Part shown: in pieces, positions 1 to 6,287 of the stretch
How the letters are laid out: each line of letters begins with the position of its first letter
How positions within the stretch are numbered: the stretch's first letter is position 1
Made by a program: the position numbers and the translations under genes
Notes under the pieces: generated by a model
Told to the model about the DNA's origin: nothing
Databases searched by the model: none
The model's input: the letters and a program-made list of their open reading frames with translations, nothing else
From: SM23-73-3 sp964580215
GTDB lineage: Bacteria > Zixibacteria > MSB-5A5 > SM1-73
Assembly: GCA_964580215.1 (NCBI GenBank)
Contig: CAZOJT010000055.1
Coordinates: forward strand, 1 to 18,281
Direction of reading: 5' to 3'
Length of the DNA stretch: 18,281 bases

Positions 1-729
1 CTCAATCGTCCTGAAGTTCACAATGCCTTCAACGAGGTGATGATCGCCGAGCTTACTGAGATCTTTAGAAAGACTTCAGAGGACGAGTTGGTGCGGGTCG
101 TGGTTCTGACCGGAAACGGAAAGTCTTTTTCGGCTGGGGCAGACTTGAACTGGATGAAGAAAATGATAAACTATAGCTATGAGCAGAATCTCGACGATTC
201 GATCAAATTAGCCGAGCTATTCTATCTGTTGTATTCTCTGCCCAAGCCGATTATTGCGCGAGTGAATGGAACGGCGATCGGTGGTGGCACGGGGCTGGTG
301 GCGGTGTGCGATATCGCCATTGCATCGGAGAATGCAAAGTTCAGCTTAAGTGAGGTGAAATTGGGCTTGGTGCCTGCATGTATCTCCCCCTATGTCATTC
401 GGAAGGTGGGTGAAGGAAGATGCAGAGAATTTTTCCTTACCGGAGAAAGACTTACAGCTAAGAGAGCTTTGGAATCGGGTCTGGTAAACCAGGTCGTGCC
501 TCTGGAGGAATTGGATCAGGCAGTACAGGAGAAAACCGATCAACTCATATCCAGTGGTCCCAAAGCCTTGGCCATGTGCAAGGAGCTTCTGAAAAATGTG
601 CCGGGCATGAGTTTTGAGAAGGCGAAGACTTACACCGCGGATATGATAGCCTCCATGCGAATAGGGGATGAGGGACAGGAGGGGATGAACGCCTTTTTGG
701 AGAAAAGAAAACCAAAGTGGACAGGATAG
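1..729 (+). CDS. liuC: Methylglutaconyl-CoA hydratase / enoyl-CoA hydratase family protein (5' partial)
   Basis: Probable hydratase of the leucine degradation route, adding water to 3-methylglutaconyl-CoA; it is a crotonase-fold enzyme expected in the cytoplasm. The reading frame is open from base 1 (LNRPEVHNAF), the usual N-terminal crotonase motif, so only about the first 10-15 residues are missing; the ATG at 37 is internal. Visible family marks are SAGADLNWM, where the GADLNWM form is typical of methylglutaconyl-CoA hydratases, the oxyanion-hole region NGTAIGGGTGL, and LSEVKLGLVPACISPYV at the catalytic Glu region. The C-terminus (FLEKRKPKWTG) is complete. Biotin carboxylase and biotin carrier genes downstream support a methylcrotonyl-CoA carboxylase pathway. 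Crotonase substrate assignment from sequence is never certain; a general enoyl-CoA hydratase is the alternative. Confidence 0.85.
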   Translation, partial: LNRPEVHNAFNEVMIAELTEIFRKTSEDELVRVVVLTGNGKSFSAGADLNWMKKMINYSYEQNLDDSIKLAELFYLLYSLPKPIIARVNGTAIGGGTGLVAVCDIAIASENAKFSLSEVKLGLVPACISPYVIRKVGEGRCREFFLTGERLTAKRALESGLVNQVVPLEELDQAVQEKTDQLISSGPKALAMCKELLKNVPGMSFEKAKTYTADMIASMRIGDEGQEGMNAFLEKRKPKWTG

Positions 730-730
730 C

Positions 731-755
731 GTAGGGACAGGGCTTGTCCCTGTCC
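731..755 (+). repeat. Single REP-like palindrome, copy 1 (GTAG + hairpin)
   Basis: One bp after the hydratase stop codon there is GTAG, then the stem GGACAGGG, loop CTTGT and CCCTGTCC. It is a half-unit of the paired elements at 1550, 2098 and 2996, lacking the second, inverted hairpin. A GTAG at the foot of a hairpin is the hallmark of REP sequences recognised by RAYT transposases, and a RAYT gene lies 860 bp downstream. Confidence 0.85.
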
Positions 756-813
756 GAAAAACTGGATGAAAGAGGAGTAGACTGGGTTTCCCAGGTAAAC
801 CGGGAGGGCTGAA

Positions 814-891
814 ATGAAGAAGCTTTTTGTGATATCGGTTATCTTTTTGATAATTGGATTCGGATCCCTGGGTGTTTCTTTCTATCTATAA
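814..891 (+). pseudogene. Signal-anchor segment cut off from the downstream ORF by an in-frame TAA
   Basis: An ATG at 814 with a good ribosome site (GGGAGG at about 802-807) opens a 25-residue hydrophobic peptide starting MKKLFVISVIFL. It looks like a signal peptide or N-terminal membrane anchor and ends at TAA (889-891). One codon later, in the same frame, the ATG at 895 starts the 214-residue ORF. The simplest reading is one original gene (814-1539) encoding an anchored protein, now split by a nonsense codon. Alternatives are translation restart at 895, stop read-through or a sequencing error. Confidence 0.6.
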
Positions 892-894
892 AAA

Positions 895-1539
895 ATGGTA
901 AGATACGAAAAGTCCACTAAGGAGGCAGGGATCTCTGAGGATGTTGTGGAAGAAGCTAGTGCCCAGGACATTTATAAGAAGCAGGAAACCATTGACCTCT
1001 CTACCCCAGATAAGGCTATTTACAGTTATTGGGAATATTTGGATTACGTGAGGGGTGTACGGAGAGAGCCGGAAATCAAGAGATATATAGGCTTCACCAG
1101 AACATATGACCAATACCTGACAGAAATACGGCCCGTGGAACAACCGTTTTTAGAGACTTTCTTTGCAAGAGAAGCATTACTGGCAGGATTGAAACGTATC
1201 CAAGAACCGGAGCCATATTTTGCTGATCTGATGATTGACCCAAGGAAGGCAGTCCAGGTTAAATATAGGAGGGTAATACAGAAGGTCAAGTTTGAGTCGG
1301 ATACCAGGGCGAAAGTAGAATGCACGGTGTATAATGTGACTCCACTGGACAATCTAAGGCAACCTCTGAGAGAGGAACAAAAAAACGACCGTAAGCGGGG
1401 GACTGATTTTGTTTACACCATGGAGAAGTTCGAGGATGGATGGAAGATCATTGATAGGAAATGGACACAGCCAAAGGGTTTCTTCAAACGTTACTGGCCC
1501 GGTAGGGATTATTGGCATGTAGACCCCGAGGATAACTAA
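895..1539 (+). CDS. Hypothetical protein, possible NTF2-like domain (probably the body of an anchored protein)
   Basis: I do not recognise a named family. The 214-residue product is soluble and charged. The segment STPDKAIYSYWEYLDYVRG near residues 36-54 and the ending FVYTMEKFEDGWKIIDRKW near residues 174-192 resemble the pattern of small NTF2-like/DUF4878-type domains, which open with 'tPekA...y' and end with a strand ending 'W.I....'. That assignment is weak inference. No ribosome site precedes the ATG at 895 (TCTATCTATAAAAA), while a good one precedes the in-frame ATG at 814, so 895 may not be the native start. The gene sits between a single REP and a paired REP inside the acyl-CoA cluster and has no evident link to leucine breakdown. 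Confidence 0.55.
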   Translation: MVRYEKSTKEAGISEDVVEEASAQDIYKKQETIDLSTPDKAIYSYWEYLDYVRGVRREPEIKRYIGFTRTYDQYLTEIRPVEQPFLETFFAREALLAGLKRIQEPEPYFADLMIDPRKAVQVKYRRVIQKVKFESDTRAKVECTVYNVTPLDNLRQPLREEQKNDRKRGTDFVYTMEKFEDGWKIIDRKWTQPKGFFKRYWPGRDYWHVDPEDN

Positions 1540-1549
1540 TCAAAGTAGT

Positions 1550-1606
1550 GTAGGGACAGGGCTTGTCCCTGTCCCTACTGCGGACAGCCACAAGGGCTGT
1601 CCCTAC
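1550..1606. repeat. Paired REP element (BIME-like), copy 2
   Basis: Two inverted hairpins 57 bp long in all. The first is GTAGGGACAGGG / CTTGT loop / CCCTGTCCCTAC, a perfect 12-bp stem at 1550-1578. The second is GGACAGCC / ACAAG / GGCTGTCC ending in CTAC (1582-1606), which reads as GTAG plus hairpin on the other strand. It lies 13 bp before the transposase start. The two hairpins differ by paired compensating changes (GG..CC versus CC..GG), so the stem is conserved rather than the bases. Confidence 0.9.
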
Positions 1607-1618
1607 GACTCAATTCCC

Positions 1619-2101
1619 ATGTTGATGAAAAATAAATTACATCAACGAATAAACCCCAGATTAAAAGACTTTGATTATTCTCAGCCGTTTGCTTACTTCA
1701 TAACAATTTGCACAAAAGAAAAACAGGAAATATTTTGTAATGATGCATTTAATAGTGAGATCCTTAATTGTCTCAGACGGGAAAAAGAAAGGACGGGAGT
1801 GAAAGTCTTCGCGTACTGCCTAATGCCTAATCATCTTCATATGTTGATTTCCCCTGCAGATAGTGGCGTCAATATATCCAGATTCATCGGAAGTTTTAAA
1901 AGCAAAGCCACAAGAATAGGATGGAAGTATGGAGTCGGGGAAAAAATGTGGCAAGGAAGATTTCACGATCACGTCCTAAGGCCAAACGAGCCCGTGAAGG
2001 ATATTTGTGAGTACATCTTAAACAATCCAGTAAGAAAAAATTTGGTAAAAAGCTGGGAAGACTACAAGTTTTGTGGCTTCCTGGATTCGGTTCCAGCGTA
2101 G
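1619..2101 (+). CDS. REP-associated tyrosine transposase (RAYT, Y1/HUH family)
   Basis: A 160-residue single-strand DNA transposase-like enzyme related to IS200/IS605 TnpA. It shows FAYFITICTKEKQEIF (residues 24-39), the HUH motif as LMPNHLHMLI (H72 and H74, metal binding), and EYILNNPVRKNLV with the likely nucleophile Tyr132. These are the standard order and spacing for this family, and the length is normal. The protein appears intact. The start is ATG 1619 or the in-frame ATG 1625; neither has a clear ribosome site. The stop codon TAG (2099-2101) lies inside the GTAG of the downstream REP, so gene and repeat overlap. Activity is expected on GTAG-footed hairpins such as those on both sides. 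Confidence 0.92.
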   Translation: MLMKNKLHQRINPRLKDFDYSQPFAYFITICTKEKQEIFCNDAFNSEILNCLRREKERTGVKVFAYCLMPNHLHMLISPADSGVNISRFIGSFKSKATRIGWKYGVGEKMWQGRFHDHVLRPNEPVKDICEYILNNPVRKNLVKSWEDYKFCGFLDSVPA

Positions 2102-2154
2102 GGACAGGGCTTGTCCCTGTCCTAACTGAGGACAGCCACAAGGGCTGTCCCTAC
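2098..2154. repeat. Paired REP element (BIME-like), copy 3
   Basis: Same structure as copy 2: GTAGGGACAGGG / CTTGT / CCCTGTCC, a 7-base spacer TAACTGA, then GGACAGCC / ACAAG / GGCTGTCC ending CTAC. It begins within the last codons of the transposase gene, supplies its stop codon, and ends 33 bp before the next ORF. Confidence 0.9.
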
Positions 2155-2187
2155 GATTTTTTCAACCTCTGGATGAGATAGAACAAG

Positions 2188-2979
2188 ATGCCAGACAAGA
2201 AACGAGAAGAATTCTTTATCAAACTGTTCTTAGAAGACTATAATTCGCATACAGGCAAACACTACACAGTGGTTGCCAGACCGGACGATGAGAGGGAAGT
2301 AACGGGAACATATGATTTCCTATGCAAGGATAACAATTCAACAGGTGATTATCTTGCCGTCGAAGAAAAGAGCCTAAATAAGTGCACAGAAAACGTGAGG
2401 GATAATAAAGAAATTCAGCAAATAGTATGTGAAGTAAAGAGAATCCTTGATGAGAAGGGCATCCTGTGTAATGATAAGGGATACAGGTTCTTTTTGGAAT
2501 TAAAGAATGCTCCACCCACCAATGAAAGGCGGAGGTATGCACAGAAGATTGCGGAATGTGTTGAGCAGACTGTAGAGAGCAAGATTGCGAAGGATATTCA
2601 GGGTGAGGTTACTTTTAATGTAGAGGGATATGATTGCATAAAAAGATTTCGCCTTATGAGAGTGAATGAAAGCAGGAAGGTGGAGTTTTATTTCGCACCA
2701 GAGAGCAATGAAAGCCGTGATCTTCTGGATGATACCTTCAATGCGGTAGCAAGAATACTCGAAAATAGTAATTCCAAACTCAAGATACCGAAAGAGGAGG
2801 GGAAGAGGGTTATACTCTTGATCACCAACGATTGGAATAACTTTGTAGCAGTTGATGAGCGGAACATCAGAGAGGCAATGGAATCTATTGAAGAGCAATG
2901 GCACAAGGACATTGATGAAATCTTTTTCATCAATAAAAGAAGCCTTGAGCCTGGATATGCGATAAGTAAGATCAAATGA
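2188..2979 (+). CDS. Hypothetical protein, possible PD-(D/E)XK nuclease-like N-terminal region
   Basis: I do not recognise the family. The 263-residue protein has no signal peptide or membrane segment and is rich in charged residues. Its N-terminal part contains TYDFLC (D43) and, about 15 residues on, LAVEEKSL (E59-x-K61), with predicted strands around both. That is the D...(E)xK arrangement of restriction-endonuclease-like folds, but short motifs like this occur by chance. The C-terminal half (KRVILLITNDWNNFVAV) looks like an alpha/beta core. It sits alone between two same-orientation REP pairs (copies 3 and 4), next to the RAYT gene, and has no strong ribosome site. It may be a passenger gene of the repeat region or an ordinary gene beside which REPs accumulated. 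Confidence 0.7.
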   Translation: MPDKKREEFFIKLFLEDYNSHTGKHYTVVARPDDEREVTGTYDFLCKDNNSTGDYLAVEEKSLNKCTENVRDNKEIQQIVCEVKRILDEKGILCNDKGYRFFLELKNAPPTNERRRYAQKIAECVEQTVESKIAKDIQGEVTFNVEGYDCIKRFRLMRVNESRKVEFYFAPESNESRDLLDDTFNAVARILENSNSKLKIPKEEGKRVILLITNDWNNFVAVDERNIREAMESIEEQWHKDIDEIFFINKRSLEPGYAISKIK

Positions 2980-2995
2980 TCGAGGTCCGAAAAAT

Positions 2996-3052
2996 GTAGG
3001 GACAGGGCTTGTCCCTGTCCTAATTGCGGACAGCCACAAGGGCTGTCCCTAC
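2996..3052. repeat. Paired REP element (BIME-like), copy 4
   Basis: GTAGGGACAGGG / CTTGT / CCCTGTCC, spacer TAATTGC, then GGACAGCC / ACAAG / GGCTGTCC ending CTAC. Stems are identical to copies 2 and 3; only the spacer differs. It ends 11 bp before the biotin carboxylase start, where a ribosome site would normally lie. Confidence 0.9.
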
Positions 3053-3063
3053 GGTTTTGAAAT

Positions 3064-4566
3064 ATGATAAAGAAGATACTCATAGCCAATCGGGGGGAAA
3101 TCGCTGTTAGAATCATAAATGCCTGTAGGGAGATGTCCATCCCTTTGGTGGCTGTCTTCTCTACTGTGGATAGGAACTCTCTGCACGTCCAGATGGCGGA
3201 TGAAGCTTTTGTAATTGGTGATCCCCCTCCTCTGGAAAGTTATCTGAACATTGATAGAATCATTCAGGTGGCAAAGGAGTCCGGGGCTGACGCAATCCAT
3301 CCCGGCTATGGATTTTTAGCGGAGAATGCTGATTTTTGTGAAAGATGTGAAAAGGAGGGACTCATCTTTATTGGTCCGAATTCCAAGGCTTTGAGATTGG
3401 TGGGTGACAAGGTGGCGTCGCGCCAGACTATGACCCAAGCTAAGATTCCTATTATTCCTGGCATGATGAGTAGTGGGAAAGATATGAAAAGATTTAAAGA
3501 AGAGGCAGAGCGAATCGGCTATCCGGTGATGATCAAAGCTTCCGCAGGAGGTGGGGGGAAGGGAATGCGAATCATAAACTCTCCTGAAGAGTTGGAGAAA
3601 GGAATTGAAGCTGGAATGCGTGAGGCTAAATCTGCCTTCGGGGATGAATCTGTATACCTGGAAAAATACATAGAAGAGCCGAGACATGTGGAGTTTCAAA
3701 TGCTGGCAGACAATTTCGGAAACGTGGTTCATCTGTGCGAAAGAGAATGCTCCATTCAACGAAGACACCAGAAGATCGTGGAGGAGACACCATCCTGCGC
3801 TGTGGATGATGAGCTTAGAACCAAGATGGGAGAGATAGCTAAACAGGTGATAAAAGTTTCCGGCTATAACAACGCAGGGACGGTCGAATTCCTCTTAGAT
3901 AAAAACAAAAACTTTTATTTCTTGGAAGTAAACGCCCGACTTCAGGTTGAGCATCCCATCACCGAACTGGTGACCGGAGTGGACCTGGTGAAACAGCAAA
4001 TAAGGATAGCATCTGAAGAAAAACTTGCGCTCACCCAGGAGGATATCAAGCAAAGGGGTCATGCCATAGAATGCAGAATCTATGCGGAAGACCCGGAGAA
4101 CAATTTTTTCCCGTCTTCCGGAAAAATTCTTTTCATGAAAGAGCCCTCAGGGCCGGGGGTCAGGCATGATTGTGGCATCTTTTCAGGATTTGAGGTCTCA
4201 GTATACTACGATCCAATTCTCTCCAAGGTGATCACCTGGGGAGAGACCAGAGAGGATGCGCGAAAGCGCATGATTTTGGCTTTGTCCAACTATGCCGTTT
4301 TGGGAATCAAGACCAGCATTGAATTTTTAGCGTCGGTCATGGATCATCCCGAATTCGTCGCCGGTAACACCCAGACTAATTTTATTGACAAAAACATGTC
4401 GGACTGGAAAGACAATAAGAAAGAGAAAAAATTCACAAATGAGGCTGTGATAGCCGCCGCCATATTTTCCCAGACTAAAACTGCTTCAAAAAAGAGGGTG
4501 CAGGGCAAAGAAGAGATGCCCAGTCCCTGGTTAACTGTAGGGAAGTGGAGCATCGGAGGAGATTAG
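3064..4566 (+). CDS. accC: Biotin carboxylase subunit of an acyl-CoA carboxylase (probably methylcrotonyl-CoA type)
   Basis: Carboxylates biotin on the carrier protein using ATP and bicarbonate; cytoplasmic. The 500-residue protein shows the N-terminal biotin carboxylase domain (KKILIANRGEIAVRI), an ATP-grasp with the glycine loop KASAGGGGKGMR (residues 159-169), the catalytic stretch ERECSIQRRHQK (226-237) and FLEVNARLQVEHP with R292. The C-terminal domain ends PWLTVGKWSIGGD, where fused methylcrotonyl/propionyl carboxylase alpha chains would continue into the linking and biotin domains; here those are a separate gene (5015-5527). The neighbouring methylglutaconyl-CoA hydratase favours methylcrotonyl-CoA as substrate, but acetyl- or propionyl-CoA cannot be excluded. 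The carboxyltransferase is not in the window. No ribosome site is visible before the ATG, because a REP ends 11 bp upstream. Confidence 0.92.
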   Translation: MIKKILIANRGEIAVRIINACREMSIPLVAVFSTVDRNSLHVQMADEAFVIGDPPPLESYLNIDRIIQVAKESGADAIHPGYGFLAENADFCERCEKEGLIFIGPNSKALRLVGDKVASRQTMTQAKIPIIPGMMSSGKDMKRFKEEAERIGYPVMIKASAGGGGKGMRIINSPEELEKGIEAGMREAKSAFGDESVYLEKYIEEPRHVEFQMLADNFGNVVHLCERECSIQRRHQKIVEETPSCAVDDELRTKMGEIAKQVIKVSGYNNAGTVEFLLDKNKNFYFLEVNARLQVEHPITELVTGVDLVKQQIRIASEEKLALTQEDIKQRGHAIECRIYAEDPENNFFPSSGKILFMKEPSGPGVRHDCGIFSGFEVSVYYDPILSKVITWGETREDARKRMILALSNYAVLGIKTSIEFLASVMDHPEFVAGNTQTNFIDKNMSDWKDNKKEKKFTNEAVIAAAIFSQTKTASKKRVQGKEEMPSPWLTVGKWSIGGD

Positions 4567-5002
4567 AGCAGAGAGCAGAGAGCGAAGACAGCAAGAAAAT
4601 CCTTGGAGAAACTTGAAGGACTATAGGAAATTAGAGATTTGGCACAGGGCAATGGACTATGTAGTCGAAATATACGAATTCTCAACCCGCTTACCTCCGA
4701 TGGAAAAATATGGTTTAACCTCCCAAACCCGACGAGCGGTTTGCTCCATACCGTTGAATATTGCAGAAGGGGCTGGTTGTGATTCTCAGAAAGAATTCAG
4801 ATTATTCTTGGAATATGCGCACAGATCCACTCATGAGGTGTCGACTATTTTGGACTTAGTGGAACGGCTTAAACTTTGTGAAATCAAATGTATTCCAGGT
4901 TTATTACATGAGGGTAAAGAACTCCGTGCGATGATCCATGCTTTTATGAAGAAGCTGTAAACTTTTAGCTCTGTGCTCTTCACTCTATGCTCTAAGCTCT
5001 AA
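4565..5002 (+). mobile_element. S23 gene cassette bounded by inverted heptamer repeat arrays
   Basis: On the left, AGAGC recurs every 7 bp (4565, 4572, 4579). On the right, GCTCT or ACTCT recurs every 7 bp (4968, 4975, 4982, 4989, 4996). The arrays are inverse complements; the 23-bp segments 4565-4587 and 4978-5000 match at 19 of 23 positions when one is inverted. They bracket the four-helix-bundle ORF exactly and lie between two subunit genes that are normally adjacent. This looks like an inserted cassette, though mobility is inferred. The left array begins inside the stop codon of the carboxylase gene. Confidence 0.55.
4613..4960 (+). CDS. Four-helix bundle protein (S23 / 23S rRNA intervening-sequence family)
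   Basis: A 115-residue helical protein of the family first seen encoded in insertions within 23S rRNA genes of spirochaetes and now known as stand-alone genes in many uncultured bacteria; its molecular role is not established. Family marks are KDYRKLEIWHRAMDYVVEIY at the start, LTSQTRRAVCSIPLNIAEG in the middle (the SIPxNIAEG motif is diagnostic), and EFRLFLEYAHRSTHEVSTIL. The length is usual. The best start is TTG at 4613 with GGAG eight bases upstream; no ATG fits the conserved N-terminus. It lies between biotin carboxylase and carrier genes and appears unrelated to them. Confidence 0.88.
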   Translation: MKDYRKLEIWHRAMDYVVEIYEFSTRLPPMEKYGLTSQTRRAVCSIPLNIAEGAGCDSQKEFRLFLEYAHRSTHEVSTILDLVERLKLCEIKCIPGLLHEGKELRAMIHAFMKKL

Positions 5003-5014
5003 ATTCATTTAGCC

Positions 5015-5527
5015 ATGGAACTGGAATTTAACATAGACGAGAAAATTTACCAGCTCAACCTTGAGTTCAAGGATGGACAATACCGGGTCAATCTGGGTGA
5101 TAAAGAATACGTAGTCGATTCCTCGCTTATCTCCGATAATTGTTTGTCTCTTTTGGTAAACGGCAAAGCATTCACGGTCTATTTCGCCGAAGCCGAAGGC
5201 AGAAGATATTTCTCCATTGGTGGGGAACAGTTCTGCATTCAAGAGGCGAAATCAGAAAGCATCAAAGCATCCGAGGAGGATTCGGTTGCCTTGGATGAAG
5301 CCCCCACCGTCGCTTCTCCCATGCCGGGGAAAGTGGTTAAGATATTTGTGAAGGAAGGGGATATGGTGGAAAAGGGTCAGGGTTTGGTGATTGTGGAGGC
5401 GATGAAGATGGAGAACGAAATCAAAGCGCCGGTCAAAGGAAAGGTGGAAAAGGTAAACTTCAAACCGGGCGACCTGGTGGATGCCGCCCAGTCCATTTTG
5501 GAAATAAAACCAGAAGAAGAAAAGTGA
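5015..5527 (+). CDS. Biotin carrier protein of an acyl-CoA carboxylase
   Basis: A 170-residue protein that carries biotin between the carboxylase and the carboxyltransferase. Residues 1-75 form a beta-rich segment resembling the linking (BT) domain of methylcrotonyl/propionyl carboxylase alpha chains. Residues about 80-95 are an acidic linker. Residues 97-166 form a biotinyl domain with SPMPGKVVKIFVKEGD and the biotinylation motif EAMKMEN, in which K131 is the modified lysine. The pair accC plus this protein corresponds to one fused alpha subunit in other bacteria. The ATG at 5015 has no visible ribosome site (AAATTCATTTAGCC precedes it), possibly a result of the S23 cassette insertion immediately upstream. 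Confidence 0.88.
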   Translation: MELEFNIDEKIYQLNLEFKDGQYRVNLGDKEYVVDSSLISDNCLSLLVNGKAFTVYFAEAEGRRYFSIGGEQFCIQEAKSESIKASEEDSVALDEAPTVASPMPGKVVKIFVKEGDMVEKGQGLVIVEAMKMENEIKAPVKGKVEKVNFKPGDLVDAAQSILEIKPEEEK

Positions 5528-5637
5528 AGTCTATCTGAACATAGCCACAATAGCCTCTCTTTAAAATCTACCATATTCTTAATACCTTCCGAGAGTCATC
5601 CTAAAAATAAATGAATCATCCAGAAAACCGTTTTGAA

Positions 5638-5750
5638 GTGTAGCGGAAGGCTTCGGCCTTCCATCTATTGCTATGGAAACCTTCCTTCGATCCTTCGACA
5701 AGCTCAGGGTGCTGGGCACAAGCTCAGGACAAGAAAGGTTTCCGCTACAC
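5638..5750. repeat. Composite GTAG-headed inverted repeat between convergent genes
   Basis: The outer arms GTGTAGCGGAA (5638-5648) and TTCCGCTACAC (5740-5750) are a perfect 11-bp inverted repeat. Inside the left arm, GGAAGGC / TTCG / GCCTTCC (5645-5662) is a perfect hairpin with a UUCG-type tetraloop, one base after GTAG. Read from the right, GTAG is followed by GGAAACCTT, which pairs with 5675-5683. The centre holds ACAAGCTCAGG twice (5698 and 5719). The element lies between convergent biotin carrier and DoxX genes, so it might also act as a two-way terminator. It is a different sequence family from the 2098/2996 elements but has the same REP-like architecture. Confidence 0.8.
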
Positions 5751-5792
5751 TCCTATTTTAAAAGAAAGGTTCGACAATTGACTGGTAACCGT

Positions 5793-6284
5793 CTACCGTT
5801 TAGGTAAAGATTTCTTTTGAAAGAGGGCAGAGAGGGTGGCAAAATTTTTGTTGAAGAAAATTACCATGATTCCCAGATACAGGAAGATAAAATCTTTGAT
5901 AAGCAGATTGGCGCCCTCCTTTTTTCCAACAGGGTCAGTGGAGAAACAGCCGCAGTTTAAGTCCACGCCCTGGAAAAGATTTATAGAGGTGGCGATGATG
6001 AAGATTATAAACAAAAAACAAACTAGAAGTGAGGCGCTTTCGGTGAATATTCCCAGTATCAAAAAGAGACCAGCTATGAATTCAACCCAGGGGAGGGTGA
6101 CGGCAAAGATATTTATCAAGAACTGAGGCAGAATCTTATAATTGTAAACTATTCTGGCAAACTGCTCTGGATGAGCGATTTTGTCCAGGCTGGCATAGAT
6201 GAAAGTTACACCCAAGACCAGCCTGAAGAGCAACACAACTCTTTTGTCTGTAACTATCCGGATTAGCGCTTTTAGTATCGTCAT
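5793..6284 (-). CDS. DoxX/MauE family membrane protein
   Basis: A 163-residue integral membrane protein with about four hydrophobic helices (roughly residues 16-33, 57-78, 84-104 and 130-146). The segment FRLVLGVTFIYASLDKIAHPEQFA is typical of DoxX/MauE proteins. NCGCF (C111 and C113), after the third helix, matches the MauE-type pair thought to take part in disulfide chemistry at the membrane. It follows the rhodanese gene with a 3-bp gap and no own ribosome site, so it is probably translated by coupling. With the DUF1573 and rhodanese genes it suggests a thiol/sulfur or redox function in the envelope; the precise role is unknown. Confidence 0.82.
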   Translation of the reverse strand: MTILKALIRIVTDKRVVLLFRLVLGVTFIYASLDKIAHPEQFARIVYNYKILPQFLINIFAVTLPWVEFIAGLFLILGIFTESASLLVCFLFIIFIIATSINLFQGVDLNCGCFSTDPVGKKEGANLLIKDFIFLYLGIMVIFFNKNFATLSALFQKKSLPKR

Positions 6285-6287
6285 TTT

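Larger units (their letters stand above)
1550..2154 (+). mobile_element. RAYT transposase gene flanked by paired REP elements
   Basis: The unit consists of a paired REP (1550-1606), the RAYT ORF (1619-2101) and a second paired REP in the same orientation (2098-2154). This is the layout known for REP/RAYT loci, where a domesticated IS200/IS605-like HUH transposase sits among the palindromes it processes. The outer limits are inferred from the repeats. No target duplication is expected for this family and none was looked for further. Confidence 0.75.

Noticed and set aside
731..3052. Regular spacing of near-identical palindromes as a CRISPR array
   Set aside because: Copies are 500-900 bp apart with genes between them, not 20-50 bp spacers, and no cas genes are present.
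3064..5527. Biotin carboxylase and carrier as one gene broken by the S23 insertion
   Set aside because: Both have sensible ends of their own (WSIGGD stop; ATG-MELEFNIDEK), and separate genes of these sizes are known in other bacteria, so a split by insertion is not needed.
5836..6126. + strand ORF opposite the DoxX gene
   Set aside because: Antisense to a well-supported membrane protein gene, with no family features of its own.
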